From Anoxybacillus sp. J5B_2022 (lineage in GTDB: Bacteria; Bacillota; Bacilli; Bacillales; Anoxybacillaceae), in contig NZ_JAPSMC010000005.1 in assembly GCF_026847645.1 (NCBI RefSeq), forward strand, positions 24,212 to 88,211: 64,000 nucleotides of DNA. Direction: 5' to 3'. Each line of letters starts with the position of its first letter. Position 1 is the first letter of the stretch. Positions 37,736 through 45,706 of this stretch are shown here, in pieces. The notes beneath the pieces were generated by a model. It was given only the letters and a program-made list of their open reading frames with translations. It was not told where the DNA came from and did no database searches. The position numbers were made by a program, and so were the translations under genes.

Positions 37736-40390
37736 TTATGGGATGGAAATCGTCGATCCGTCGCCGGATGACGGAAGGAGGCTTTTTCCGATCCGATTTG
37801 TCGAATTGCTTCCGGTTGTGTTGTTATTGTCGTTATTTTGTGTTGGCGGTGTCGTCGGATTAGTCGGGATGGTGTTGCCATCCGTTCCGCCACCATTACT
37901 ATTTTGTTCACCGCTGCTATTGCTTCCACCGTTACCGTTGTTATTGCTTCCGTTGTTCGTTCCGTCTGTCGATCCGTTATTGTTGTTTCCATTTTGCTCG
38001 GGCGGAGGCGTTGTTTCACTGTTTTGTTGGTCGTCCGGCACTTGTAAGGTCGCAGTCGCTGGCTGTTCGCTTTTCACTTGTCCGTCTTTGCTGATCGTAT
38101 ATACTTCAAATGTGTAAACCGCGCCTTTCGTTGGGCGGCTGATCGTTAACGATAAATTAGTCGCCGGAAGCACGGCCGTTTCGCCTTTGTCATTTTTTAT
38201 ACGCACTTCAAATGCAACATTTTCTAGATCATTATCATATTGCCAAGTTAATGAAATAGCATCCGCTGCCGGATCGTACGTTGCTTGTAAATTTGTTGGT
38301 GCAATCGGCTGTTCGTCTTTTGCCGTTTCGGTTGGCTCGCTGCCTCTCACGAAACATTCGTATGCAATTTCGTCTTTCGGCGTAAATTTTCCAGCCAGCT
38401 GCGGCGGATTGGATCCTTTTTTAATTGGTAGCTTCACGACGCTTTTCGGCATTGGGAAATCCTCTCCGCCTCGATCTACATGCGCCATGACTTTTTTAAA
38501 CAATAGGCGCGGCAGCTTTTGTTCATATATCGACAAATTCGCTGTGCTGCTTCGTTTGCTGAAGCCGGTCCATACGGCAGCGGTGTAGTTCGGCGTATAA
38601 CCGACAAACCAGCTGTCCGGAACAGCGTTGCTCGGCAGCCCATACTGTCGCGCGACATCTTCCGGATAGTTTGTTGTTCCTGTTTTTCCAGCTACATGTA
38701 GGCCCGGCACGTTCGCTAACGTTCCTGTACCGGATTGAACGACCGTTTTTAACATATCGGTAATCATATACGCGGTATAGTCTTTCATCGCTACTTTCGG
38801 TTTTGGCGTCAAGTCCATTTCCGTATTGTCCGGAAAGACGATTTTCGTTACCGCATGCGGCTTAATATAGACGCCGTTATTGCCAAACGCGCTGTAAGCG
38901 CCGGCCATTTGCAGCGGAGACACGCCTTTTTCGAGGCCTCCGATGGCGTACGATTCGTAAATTTTGTCAAAACCCATGCCGAGTTTGTTCGCAAACTGCT
39001 TCGCTCGCTCCAATCCGACCGCTTGCAACGCTTTTAGCGCCGGAATGTTGCGCGATTTCGCGAGCGCCATTCGCATCGTCATCGGACCTTCGTACGTGCC
39101 GTTCCAGTTTTTAATTGGCGTTCCGTTTGAATATTGGTATGGTTCGTCCACGAGTTGATGAGCGGTCGACCATTGTAAATACTCAATCGCTGGACCGTAA
39201 TCTAAGATCGGTTTAATCGTGGAGCCCGGCTGTCCGACACGCTGTGTTGCATAGTTAAAGCCGAATGTCACGTCTTCTTCATTTCTTCCGCCGCCAAGTG
39301 CACGTATTTCGCCTGTTTTTGTGTCGATCAAAGCGATCGCCGCTTGCAAATCTTTTTTATCTGTAAATAGATCGTTTGAATTGAGCAAATCTTCGACGTA
39401 GCTTTGCGCATCTGGATCAAGCGTCGTATAAATTTTTAATCCGTCTTCATATACGTTGACGTTCGCTTGATCGGTGACTTCTTTAATGACTTCGTCGATA
39501 AAAGAATCGTACGGAATCGCCGCGGATTGATTATGTTTTTTTCGATCGACGAGCATCGATTGAATCGGCACTTGTTTCGCTTTTTCCGCTTCTTCTTTTG
39601 TAATAAAGCCGTGTTCTGCCATTAACGAGAGAACGATGTCGCGCCGTTGTTTTGCGGCCTCTGGACGTTCATACGGGTTATAGTTGTTCGGGCTTTGCGG
39701 AAGTCCAGCAAGCAACGCCGCTTCCGGAAGCGTTAAGTCCTTTAAGTTCGTTTTGCCGAAGTAATATTCAGCGGCTTTCGCGACGCCGTAAACACCGTTA
39801 GAATAATAAATTTTATTTAAATATATTTCCAAAATTTCATGCTTTGAATATTTTTGTTCAAGCCGAAGCGCTAACCATAGCTCTTGCACTTTCCGCTTTA
39901 ACGTTTTTTCCCGCGACAGGAAGGTCAGTTTCACAACTTGTTGGGTAATTGTACTACCGCCTTCCGCACCAAATCCTTCTTTAAAGTTAGCTAGAACAGC
40001 TCCGCCGAGGCGGATGAAGTCAACGCCATGATGCTGGTAAAAGCGGGCATCTTCCGTTGCCAACACAGCATTTTCCAGTACTTTTGGAATATCGGAATAC
40101 GAAATATATGTTCGTTTTTGTCCACCTAATTCAGCAATTTTACGGCCGTTCATGTCATAAATGGTTGAAGAGAGCGGGTCTTTAATTTTCGCTTCATCAA
40201 GCGGCGGAGCGTCTTTGACAAAGTAGGCAAACGCAGCGATACCGCCGATGATACTAAGCATCATGAAAATGACGAGTGTCAGTACAATCATTTTGAAGGC
40301 CGATTTCGTTTTTCGTTTTTTCGCTTTTTTTGATTTTACTTGCTTTGTTGCTTGTTTCCGTTCTACACGAGAACGATAGTCACCAGACAT
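37736..40390 (-). CDS. ponA: Class A penicillin-binding protein 1 PonA
   Basis: Bifunctional peptidoglycan synthase of 884 residues. A basic cytoplasmic N terminus is followed by one membrane helix (~34-58), the GT51 glycosyltransferase domain (ENAVLATEDARFYQHHG, GGSTITQQVVK) and the transpeptidase with the active-site GSTIKP, KSRN and AGKTGTT motifs. A fibronectin type III-like domain comes near residues ~700-790, and the last ~100 residues are an N/G/T-rich tail. It shares an operon with recU, 17 nt upstream. Confidence 0.96.
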   Translation of the reverse strand: MSGDYRSRVERKQATKQVKSKKAKKRKTKSAFKMIVLTLVIFMMLSIIGGIAAFAYFVKDAPPLDEAKIKDPLSSTIYDMNGRKIAELGGQKRTYISYSDIPKVLENAVLATEDARFYQHHGVDFIRLGGAVLANFKEGFGAEGGSTITQQVVKLTFLSREKTLKRKVQELWLALRLEQKYSKHEILEIYLNKIYYSNGVYGVAKAAEYYFGKTNLKDLTLPEAALLAGLPQSPNNYNPYERPEAAKQRRDIVLSLMAEHGFITKEEAEKAKQVPIQSMLVDRKKHNQSAAIPYDSFIDEVIKEVTDQANVNVYEDGLKIYTTLDPDAQSYVEDLLNSNDLFTDKKDLQAAIALIDTKTGEIRALGGGRNEEDVTFGFNYATQRVGQPGSTIKPILDYGPAIEYLQWSTAHQLVDEPYQYSNGTPIKNWNGTYEGPMTMRMALAKSRNIPALKALQAVGLERAKQFANKLGMGFDKIYESYAIGGLEKGVSPLQMAGAYSAFGNNGVYIKPHAVTKIVFPDNTEMDLTPKPKVAMKDYTAYMITDMLKTVVQSGTGTLANVPGLHVAGKTGTTNYPEDVARQYGLPSNAVPDSWFVGYTPNYTAAVWTGFSKRSSTANLSIYEQKLPRLLFKKVMAHVDRGGEDFPMPKSVVKLPIKKGSNPPQLAGKFTPKDEIAYECFVRGSEPTETAKDEQPIAPTNLQATYDPAADAISLTWQYDNDLENVAFEVRIKNDKGETAVLPATNLSLTISRPTKGAVYTFEVYTISKDGQVKSEQPATATLQVPDDQQNSETTPPPEQNGNNNNGSTDGTNNGSNNNGNGGSNSSGEQNSNGGGTDGNTIPTNPTTPPTQNNDNNNTTGSNSTNRIGKSLLPSSGDGSTISIP

Positions 40391-40407
40391 AAAAATCCTA
40401 CCTTTCT

Positions 40408-41001
40408 TTAAAAGTAGATGGATTCTACTACTTTAATATAATCAATTGGTGGTTGGTAGCCAAGTGAAATGTAATGTCCACACATTTCTATTTCCTTTTT
40501 TGTAATTGATTTCCTACCACCGACTTGTTGGCGTTCCCAGAAGGTGAGCAAGTGGGAAGCATCTAATAAATATACTTCATCAAGCGCGGAAAAACGCAAA
40601 ATGACAAAACAAATTCCCCCATGTGCGAGTACTTGTCTCATATGGTGAATTTGATGTTCATGAAAATTTTTTAATGGAAACGACGTTACGCTTTGCGTTT
40701 CCTTTGCTTCGAAGTCGATGTATTTGCCGCGGTATACACCGTTGTAGTCCGTTGTGGACGCTTGTTTGAAGTACGCCTCTTTGATGACGGCCGCGCTCCG
40801 TTTCGGATAGTCGACGCGGACAATTTGAATCGGCGTCGGTTTTTTATGGATGACCGCAATGCCGTGTGCCCGATAGTATTCGTTCGTTGCATTTAAGTCT
40901 TCTTCTAGCGTCATGCCGCGGTTTCCGTAGTTCGGATGAAAGCGGTGGATTGGCTGCTCTTCTTTCGCTTTGTATCGTTTTCCGCTAGGGTAGTTGAACA
41001 T
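40408..41001 (-). CDS. recU: Holliday junction resolvase RecU
   Basis: Cleaves Holliday junctions in recombination and segregation in Gram-positives. 197 residues from the ATG at 41001, preceded on its strand by AAAGGAGGGACAGG. The PD-(D/E)XK-like site is visible as [18 protein letters not shown], after [14 protein letters not shown]. First gene of the recU-ponA operon. Confidence 0.95.
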   Translation of the reverse strand: MFNYPSGKRYKAKEEQPIHRFHPNYGNRGMTLEEDLNATNEYYRAHGIAVIHKKPTPIQIVRVDYPKRSAAVIKEAYFKQASTTDYNGVYRGKYIDFEAKETQSVTSFPLKNFHEHQIHHMRQVLAHGGICFVILRFSALDEVYLLDASHLLTFWERQQVGGRKSITKKEIEMCGHYISLGYQPPIDYIKVVESIYF

Positions 41002-41029
41002 GAGCCTGTCCCTCCTTTGAATGGTTTTT

Positions 41030-41038
41030 ATTATACCA
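41030..41038 (-). promoter_or_regulatory. Extended -10 of the recU-ponA promoter
   Basis: On the minus strand TGGTATAAT (TG-N-TATAAT) lies about 30 nt upstream of the recU start; no good -35 is seen. Confidence 0.5.
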
Positions 41039-41056
41039 TAGGTGAGGAGGAATAGG

Positions 41057-41173
41057 GTGTATAAAGAAAATGTCGAAATTGCACGAAGAAATGGAAAAGA
41101 CGACTTTCTTTGCCGAAATGGTTCTAGTTTTGTCAAGTGGGAAGGGAGCATAGAAGAAATGGCGAATGTTTAA
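41057..41173 (+). CDS. Small ORF, 38 codons, divergent from recU
   Basis: Not recognised. GTG 41057 has a strong GAGGAGG site 6-7 nt upstream. The product runs [17 protein letters not shown] to [12 protein letters not shown]. No membrane segment. It could be a real small protein or the remnant of a larger gene that stands here in relatives (the yppC-yppD position). Confidence 0.35.
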   Translation: MYKENVEIARRNGKDDFLCRNGSSFVKWEGSIEEMANV

Positions 41174-41200
41174 AAGCAAACGGAGATGGGAGGAATGACG

Positions 41201-41434
41201 ATGCGGTGGGTAAAAAAAGAGGAAGTGGAAAAACAGTTGGGGGAAATTTTAGAATTAATGCAGCAAGTCGAAGCGAAAATGGATCACGTCATTGACGATT
41301 TTGCAAAGGAACAGTGCGGGCATCAGAAAACGCATATTCGAAAGCTCGAACAGCAGCTAGACGCAGTAGAACAAAAAATGGACGAGAAAACAGAACAAAA
41401 CGTATTTGTGCCATCAAAATTGCATTTTGTTTGA
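41201..41434 (+). CDS. Small coiled-coil protein, possibly YppD-like
   Basis: 77 residues from ATG 41201 (GGAGG 7 nt upstream; ATGs at 41186 and 41195 are alternatives). The sequence is mostly one helical coiled coil with heptads (EILELMQQVEAKMDHVIDDF, HIRKLEQQLDAVEQKMDEK). The position between recU and yppF suggests the B. subtilis yppD slot, but I cannot confirm that from sequence. Confidence 0.6.
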   Translation: MRWVKKEEVEKQLGEILELMQQVEAKMDHVIDDFAKEQCGHQKTHIRKLEQQLDAVEQKMDEKTEQNVFVPSKLHFV

Positions 41435-41454
41435 TGAGTAAACAAACCGAACGG

Positions 41455-41496
41455 AAAAACGGCTGTCCCTATGATAGAAAGGGAAGCCGTTTTTAT
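41455..41496. terminator. Terminator between convergent small genes
   Basis: AAAACGGCT-gt-CCCT / AGGG-a-AGCCGTTTTTA, an imperfect stem with T-run, between the coiled-coil gene and the small minus-strand gene. Confidence 0.8.
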
Positions 41497-41498
41497 CG

Positions 41499-41669
41499 TT
41501 ACTCGTTTTTTTTGACTTTAATGGAAACTGGGCCGCCCGTTTCTGTCGCCACCGTTCCAATTTCGTACTCGACTCGCTCGGTCTGTTTCGGCGGAACGTT
41601 TTTACCGTGTTTTGGCGGTTCGTGTTCGTGTCCTTTTCGCTTATGGTGAAAATGAACGCCTCTACCCAT
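41499..41669 (-). CDS. Small His/Lys-rich hypothetical protein
   Basis: 56 residues from ATG 41669 with GGGGG 7 nt upstream on its strand; ATG 41672 would add one. Starts MGRGVHFHHKRKGHEHEPP and ends VATETGGPVSIKVKKNE. The His-rich N terminus might bind metal, but that is speculation. Not recognised as a known family. Confidence 0.6.
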   Translation of the reverse strand: MGRGVHFHHKRKGHEHEPPKHGKNVPPKQTERVEYEIGTVATETGGPVSIKVKKNE

Positions 41670-41745
41670 CATGCCACCCCCTTGTTCATTACTTTGTCAC
41701 AAAGAGCGATGAATCATACATAAAAAAACGGGAGCACCCTCCCGA

Positions 41746-41946
41746 TTATAGCCCCACATATTCATTTTTCTGTTCTGGTTTGTAAGCCCCCGCTAATTCG
41801 AGTTCACGAGTAATGTCGCGGTATTGGGAGATGGTGATCTCGCCACGTAAATATAGTTGGCGCGCAAAATCGAGCAGTTCGTTCAAGTCAGTCGGTTCGT
41901 AATTTTTCGTGGCGATGAATTTGTTTTTTAATTCGGTCGCGTTCAT
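41746..41946 (-). CDS. yppF: YppF family protein
   Basis: 66 residues from ATG 41946, preceded by GGGGGATGCACG on its strand. The core YEPTDLNELLDFARQLYLRG and ISQYRDITRELELAGA match the small Bacillus YppF family. Upstream frame extension to 42129 has no ribosome site. Function unknown. Confidence 0.8.
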   Translation of the reverse strand: MNATELKNKFIATKNYEPTDLNELLDFARQLYLRGEITISQYRDITRELELAGAYKPEQKNEYVGL

Positions 41947-42111
41947 CGTGCATCCCCCTTCATCAGTTCGTGTTTTTATACATCTTATCATAAAAATAGA
42001 GCATTTAAATAAATTCAAAAAATTGAAACTTCCGACAACTTGTGACATGTCCGCGCGCACCTTCCGCCTATACAATGCATACAATGGTGATATAGAAAGA
42101 GGGGGAGATAT

Positions 42112-42456
42112 ATGTACCAATATCCGCATTCATATTCATATCCGCAGCGCGCTCCGTTTCCACCATCGTTTTCCCATTGGCCACATCATCCACCTGCCAA
42201 CTGGCATCCGTACCAGCAGCAGCCGCCACACTGGCCGATGATGGGGCAACATTCTCCGTACATGACGCCGTATCCGAAACCAAGCCCAATGTTAAAACCG
42301 CCGGCGTCTGGACTTCCGTCGATTATGTCGCAGTTTAAAACTTCTGACGGAACGTACGACATTAACAAAATGATGAATACGGTAGGACAAATGATCAATA
42401 CGGTCCATCAGGCAAACGGAGTGCTGAAAGGATTGCTTAGTACGTTTAAAAAGTGA
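42112..42456 (+). CDS. yppG: YppG-like Pro/Tyr/His-rich protein
   Basis: 114 residues. The N-terminal half is rich in Pro, His, Tyr and Gln (MYQYPHSYSYPQRAPFPPSF), resembling spore-coat proteins. The C-terminal half is a regular region (IMSQFKTSDGTYDINKMMNT, VGQMINTVHQ) typical of YppG. GGGGGAGATAT precedes the ATG. The neighbour on the other strand is yppF, as in B. subtilis. Confidence 0.8.
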   Translation: MYQYPHSYSYPQRAPFPPSFSHWPHHPPANWHPYQQQPPHWPMMGQHSPYMTPYPKPSPMLKPPASGLPSIMSQFKTSDGTYDINKMMNTVGQMINTVHQANGVLKGLLSTFKK

Positions 42457-42491
42457 GAAGGTGTCCGAAACAGCCAAGGACACCTTTTCTG
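42456..42491 (+). terminator. Terminator after yppG
   Basis: AAGGTGTCC-gaaacagccaa-GGACACCTTTTCT, perfect 9-bp stem. Confidence 0.85.
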
Positions 42492-42494
42492 TTA

Positions 42495-42654
42495 AATTGA
42501 ACTACTCACCGCTTAACAACCTTACGGTTTGTTTGAAGCGGGAGATTCCTGCGAACACCGAGGCATCCCTCTAGTTTTAAGCAGGCTACCCCCGTAGTTC
42601 CTACGGTTCGGCAGTACAAACGACTTAGATAGTCTCCTGCAATTTTAATAGCTT
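42495..42654 (-). ncRNA. Right end of the second TnpB element, probable omega-RNA/reRNA region
   Basis: Read on the minus strand after tnpB, this stretch includes CCGTAGGAACTACGGGGGTAGCC and ends GAATCTCCCGCTTCA...GCGGTGAGTAGTTCAA, the usual shape of an IS605/IS1341 right end with a final GCGG(T)GAG hairpin. A guide-RNA role is inferred from characterised TnpB systems. Confidence 0.5.
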
Positions 42655-43812
42655 TTAAGCTGTTAAAATTTTTAACGATTCATTCTTGATGTTAATGCTT
42701 GCATTAAGGTCTCTATCATGCTTTGCGTGGCATTTCGGGCATTCCCATTCACGTAATCCGAGGTTTTTAACGTCTTTGTTTTGGTAACCACAACAAGAAC
42801 AAAGCTGACTGGATGGAAAATTTTTCGCAACCGTAACAACTTGTTTGCCGTACCATTTCGCCTTGTATTCAATCGTGGTTTTAAACTGTGACCATGATAC
42901 TTCACTAATGGCTTTTGCAAGGTGATGATTTTTCAGCATATTGCTTACAGACAAATCTTCCATGCCGATGATGTCGTGGTTTTTGACAATCTCGGTGGAG
43001 ATTTTGTGCAAGTAATCATTCCTTGCATTGGTGATTTTCTCATGGATGCGGGCAACTTTAATTTTAGCTTTATGCCAGTTTGAACTGCCAATTTTTCGTC
43101 TGCTCATCATCCGTTGAGCTTTCGCCAGTTTTTCTTCTAATTTTCGAAAAAACTTAGGATTTGAGTATGTCGTTCCGTCCGAAAGAACAGCAAAATCTTT
43201 CAGTCCTACATCAATACCAACGGCAGAATTTGTTTTTGGAAGTTCTGAAACTTCAGCTTCGACACCAATAGAGATGAAATATTTGCCTGATGGATTCCGC
43301 CTAATCGTTGCATTTAAAATGTGCCCTTTGACTTCACGGCTTTTCGCAAAACGAACCCATCCCAGTTTTGGCAATTTAATTTTGTTTCCATCAATGGCAA
43401 TGTTGTCGTTAGTGTATTTTGTTGTATAAGACTGAACAGGATTCTTTTTTGACTTAAAGCATGGATAACTTCCTTGTTTTTTGTAATATCGATCAAAAGC
43501 ATTGCCTAGATTCTCAACAGATTTTTGCAAGGCAATGCTGTCTACTTCTTTTAGGAAAGGGTAATACTTTTTTAATTTAGGGAGTTCTTTTATGGACTGA
43601 TTCTTATTAAAGTATTCGCCTTTCCAATTGTTCGAGGGAAGTTGTCCGTTTCGAACCATTTCTTCAACGATATACCAATAGTTATCTTTGTTTTTCTGCT
43701 TGCTTAAAAAGAAGTTAAAAACAAATCGAGAACAGCCGAATGTTTTATTAATTAATTCAATTTGTTTCTTATTTGGATATATTCTAAATTTATACGCTTT
43801 GTTTACTAGCAT
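42655..43812 (-). CDS. tnpB: Canonical TnpB-type RNA-guided nuclease
   Basis: 385 residues. RuvC catalytic residues are D201 (VGIDVGLKD), E285 (IIGMEDLSV) and D368 (HDRDLNASI). The zinc finger is complete (C338/C341 and C358/C361). The N-terminal wedge part begins [18 protein letters not shown], typical for the family. ATG 43812 is preceded by AAGGAGGTGATAATC. No tnpA is present, so the element would depend on a transposase elsewhere. It is divergent from a small RHH gene 66 bp away. Confidence 0.93.
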   Translation of the reverse strand: MLVNKAYKFRIYPNKKQIELINKTFGCSRFVFNFFLSKQKNKDNYWYIVEEMVRNGQLPSNNWKGEYFNKNQSIKELPKLKKYYPFLKEVDSIALQKSVENLGNAFDRYYKKQGSYPCFKSKKNPVQSYTTKYTNDNIAIDGNKIKLPKLGWVRFAKSREVKGHILNATIRRNPSGKYFISIGVEAEVSELPKTNSAVGIDVGLKDFAVLSDGTTYSNPKFFRKLEEKLAKAQRMMSRRKIGSSNWHKAKIKVARIHEKITNARNDYLHKISTEIVKNHDIIGMEDLSVSNMLKNHHLAKAISEVSWSQFKTTIEYKAKWYGKQVVTVAKNFPSSQLCSCCGYQNKDVKNLGLREWECPKCHAKHDRDLNASINIKNESLKILTA

Positions 43813-43841
43813 TGATTATCACCTCCTTAACTGTTATTATA

Positions 43842-43855
43842 TACGTAAGTACGTA
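43842..43855. promoter_or_regulatory. TACGTA-AG-TACGTA palindrome between tnpB and the RHH gene
   Basis: Two 6-bp palindromes TACGTA spaced by 2 bp in the 66-bp divergent gap. TATAAT on the minus strand (for tnpB) lies next to it, so a bound repressor would cover that promoter. This is a plausible operator for the adjacent ribbon-helix-helix protein; such proteins often bind short tandem sites. Confidence 0.45.
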
Positions 43856-43878
43856 TTTAGACAAGGAGAATGATACCA

Positions 43879-44016
43879 ATGGCTAGAAAAAAATTCACTA
43901 CAACATTAGACGAAGAACTTATCCAAAAACTTAAAATTCAAGCCGTGAAAGAAGGAACAGATGTCAGCAAGATTCTCGAAAAGCTAATTGAGGAATATCT
44001 CAAAAAGCAATCTTAG
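43879..44016 (+). CDS. Ribbon-helix-helix (CopG/Arc-type) small protein
   Basis: 45 residues: MARKKFTTTLDEELIQKL then IQAVKEGTDVSKILEKLIEEYL. The beta strand (KFTTTLDE) followed by two helices fits the RHH DNA-binding fold of CopG/Arc repressors. AAGGAG lies 10 nt before ATG 43879. It sits inside the left end of the tnpB element, divergent from tnpB, so it probably moves with the element and may repress tnpB. That regulatory role is inferred. Confidence 0.75.
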   Translation: MARKKFTTTLDEELIQKLKIQAVKEGTDVSKILEKLIEEYLKKQS

Positions 44017-44027
44017 ACTGTCGCCTA

Positions 44028-44098
44028 CCGGCATTCATCTCCCACTTACTCACTGGGCTGCGCCCTTCTTGTTCCTTGAAGTGGGAGTCTTCTGCCGG
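44028..44098. repeat. Left-end inverted repeat of the second TnpB element
   Basis: CCGGCA (44028-44033) / TGCCGG (44093-44098) as outer arms and CCCACTT (44041-44047) / AAGTGGG (44079-44085) as inner arms. Probable left boundary of the element, giving about 1.6 kb from 42495 to 44098. Confidence 0.6.
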
Positions 44099-44150
44099 GA
44101 AATGATAAAAGCTCATACACTTCATTCCAATGATTGATGAGCGCGCACCT

Positions 44151-44618
44151 TTAATCAATGTCGATAAATTTTTTCTTCTGCGGCAGGCGAATGACCAGTT
44201 CGCCGTTTTCAAATGATGCTTTAATTTCGTTTTCTTTTACCGGATAAGGCAACGGGATTGTGCGCGTCATGTTTTGATACATGCGCTGTTTTTTATGCAC
44301 GTTGTTTTGCTCGTCGGTTGATTCGACGACTTCGCTGTTATGAACGGTGAGATGCAGCATCGTGTCATCGAATTCAAGCTGGATTTGCTGGCGTTTGACG
44401 TTCGGGAGATGAGCGGTAATGATGTATTCAGCGGCGGTTTCATGGACGTCAATCGGGATATACGAGCGTAAAAATGTTTCGTGAAAATATTCATCGAGTG
44501 TTTCAAACATTTTTTTGAGCGGGCGTTCGTCAAAAAATTGGTCAACCATCTCGCGCAAACGTTGAAGCGGTTCTTCATCCCACTTTTTTCTTGTTGGCGG
44601 TTGAAAATGATCGTTCAC
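44151..44618 (-). CDS. Small heat-shock protein (Hsp20/alpha-crystallin)
   Basis: 155 residues from GTG 44618. The alpha-crystallin domain runs from IPIDVHETAAEYIITAHLPN to the end (SFENGELVIRLP). It has an N-terminal charged region (FDERPLKKMFETLDEYFHETF). Acts as an ATP-independent holdase. A second Hsp20 gene at 57714-58148 is quite different in sequence. The gap 44619-44845 upstream shows no gene. Confidence 0.88.
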   Translation of the reverse strand: MNDHFQPPTRKKWDEEPLQRLREMVDQFFDERPLKKMFETLDEYFHETFLRSYIPIDVHETAAEYIITAHLPNVKRQQIQLEFDDTMLHLTVHNSEVVESTDEQNNVHKKQRMYQNMTRTIPLPYPVKENEIKASFENGELVIRLPQKKKFIDID

Positions 44619-44845
44619 CGTATTCAGCTCCTTCCGTTCTTCTCTATCTTTAAATGTATGTGCAACCGGCAGAAAAGGTCACTATTATTTTTTAGCGAAA
44701 TTTCATGTGTTTTTAAGATTGAACAGCTATGATGAAAAAAAGCCGGTATGTAAGCAACGTTCCTTAGAAAACAAGCAAAAATGTTGTGAAAATCATAGCT
44801 CCATCCTTAGTACCGAAAGACCGGCAGCAAGAAGGAGGAGCGCGC

Positions 44846-44956
44846 ATGAATATGGTTATTACACTTTTTTTCTCAGGAACAGCTGCATCTTTGCTTATGT
44901 ACCAATTCATCGAAATTGTGCAGGCATTTATCGATTTGTTTGATAAACATTCATAA
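44846..44956 (+). CDS. Small single-span hydrophobic protein, 36 residues
   Basis: ATG 44846 follows the strong site AGAAGGAGGAG. The product MNMVITLFFSGTAASLLMY then IEIVQAFIDLFDKHS has one likely membrane helix at the N terminus. It is followed by a terminator and then the first response regulator. Not recognised; the strong ribosome site and own terminator support a real gene. Confidence 0.55.
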   Translation: MNMVITLFFSGTAASLLMYQFIEIVQAFIDLFDKHS

Positions 44957-44972
44957 TCGGCTATCATCTTGC

Positions 44973-45005
44973 TGACCGCTTGAAGCGGTTGGCATTTCTT
45001 TTTGA
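44973..45005 (+). terminator. Terminator after the small hydrophobic gene
   Basis: ACCGCT-tga-AGCGGT followed by TGGCATTTCTTTTT; it lies between the small gene and the response regulator. Confidence 0.6.
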
Positions 45006-45031
45006 TATGATAAAGGACAGGAGGGAAAAAG

Positions 45032-45706
45032 ATGAACAAACGTATTTTAATTATTGAAGACGAAGCGAATTTAGCACGGTTTATCGAGTTGGATTTGCTG
45101 CATGAAGGATATGAAGTGCGCGTATGTCACGATGGTCGAGAAGGATTAGAACTAGCTTTATCCGAGGAATGGGGTCTCATTTTATTGGACTTAATGCTTC
45201 CAAGTTTAAACGGCATGGAAGTATGCCGTAGGCTACGAGCGGTGAAAAAAACGCCGGTGATTATGATTACAGCAAGGGATAGTGTGTTTGATCGCGTGAT
45301 GGGGCTAGATAGCGGGGCGGATGATTATATTGTGAAACCGTTTGCGATCGAAGAATTATTAGCGCGCATCCGCGCCTTGTTCCGACGTGTTCATCCGTCA
45401 ATGGAGCAAGAGTGCTTGACCTTTAAAGATCTTGTCGTTGACATGAAAGCCCGCATTGTGAAAAAAGAAGGACAAATGATTGAATTAACGAAGCGGGAAT
45501 ACGATTTGCTCGTGACGTTTCTACAAAATGTTGACATTGTGCTGACAAGAGATGCGCTGCTTAATAAAGTATGGGGATTTGATACGGAAGTAGAAACGAA
45601 CGTAGTCGATGTGTACGTCCGCTATTTACGCCATAAGTTAGACGAAACGGACAAGGAACGTTATATCCAGACAGTGCGTGGGGCGGGATATGTGATGCGG
45701 TCATGA
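45032..45706 (+). CDS. OmpR-family response regulator (YkoG/ArlR-like)
   Basis: 224 residues. The receiver domain has the acidic pair in IIEDE, phosphorylated D53 (ILLDLMLP), T in MITARD and K in YIVKPF. The C-terminal winged helix (LTKREYDLLVTFLQN, VDVYVRYLRHKLDE) binds DNA. GGAGGG upstream of ATG 45032. It overlaps its histidine kinase by 4 nt. Strongly similar by eye to the regulator at 59984-60658, so the two systems are paralogous. Confidence 0.93.
   Translation: MNKRILIIEDEANLARFIELDLLHEGYEVRVCHDGREGLELALSEEWGLILLDLMLPSLNGMEVCRRLRAVKKTPVIMITARDSVFDRVMGLDSGADDYIVKPFAIEELLARIRALFRRVHPSMEQECLTFKDLVVDMKARIVKKEGQMIELTKREYDLLVTFLQNVDIVLTRDALLNKVWGFDTEVETNVVDVYVRYLRHKLDETDKERYIQTVRGAGYVMRS

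Noticed and set aside
37743..38117. Long hydrophobic frame antisense to the end of ponA
   Set aside because: It is the mirror of the repetitive Asn/Gly/Thr-rich PonA tail; the Leu/Pro composition is a shadow effect.
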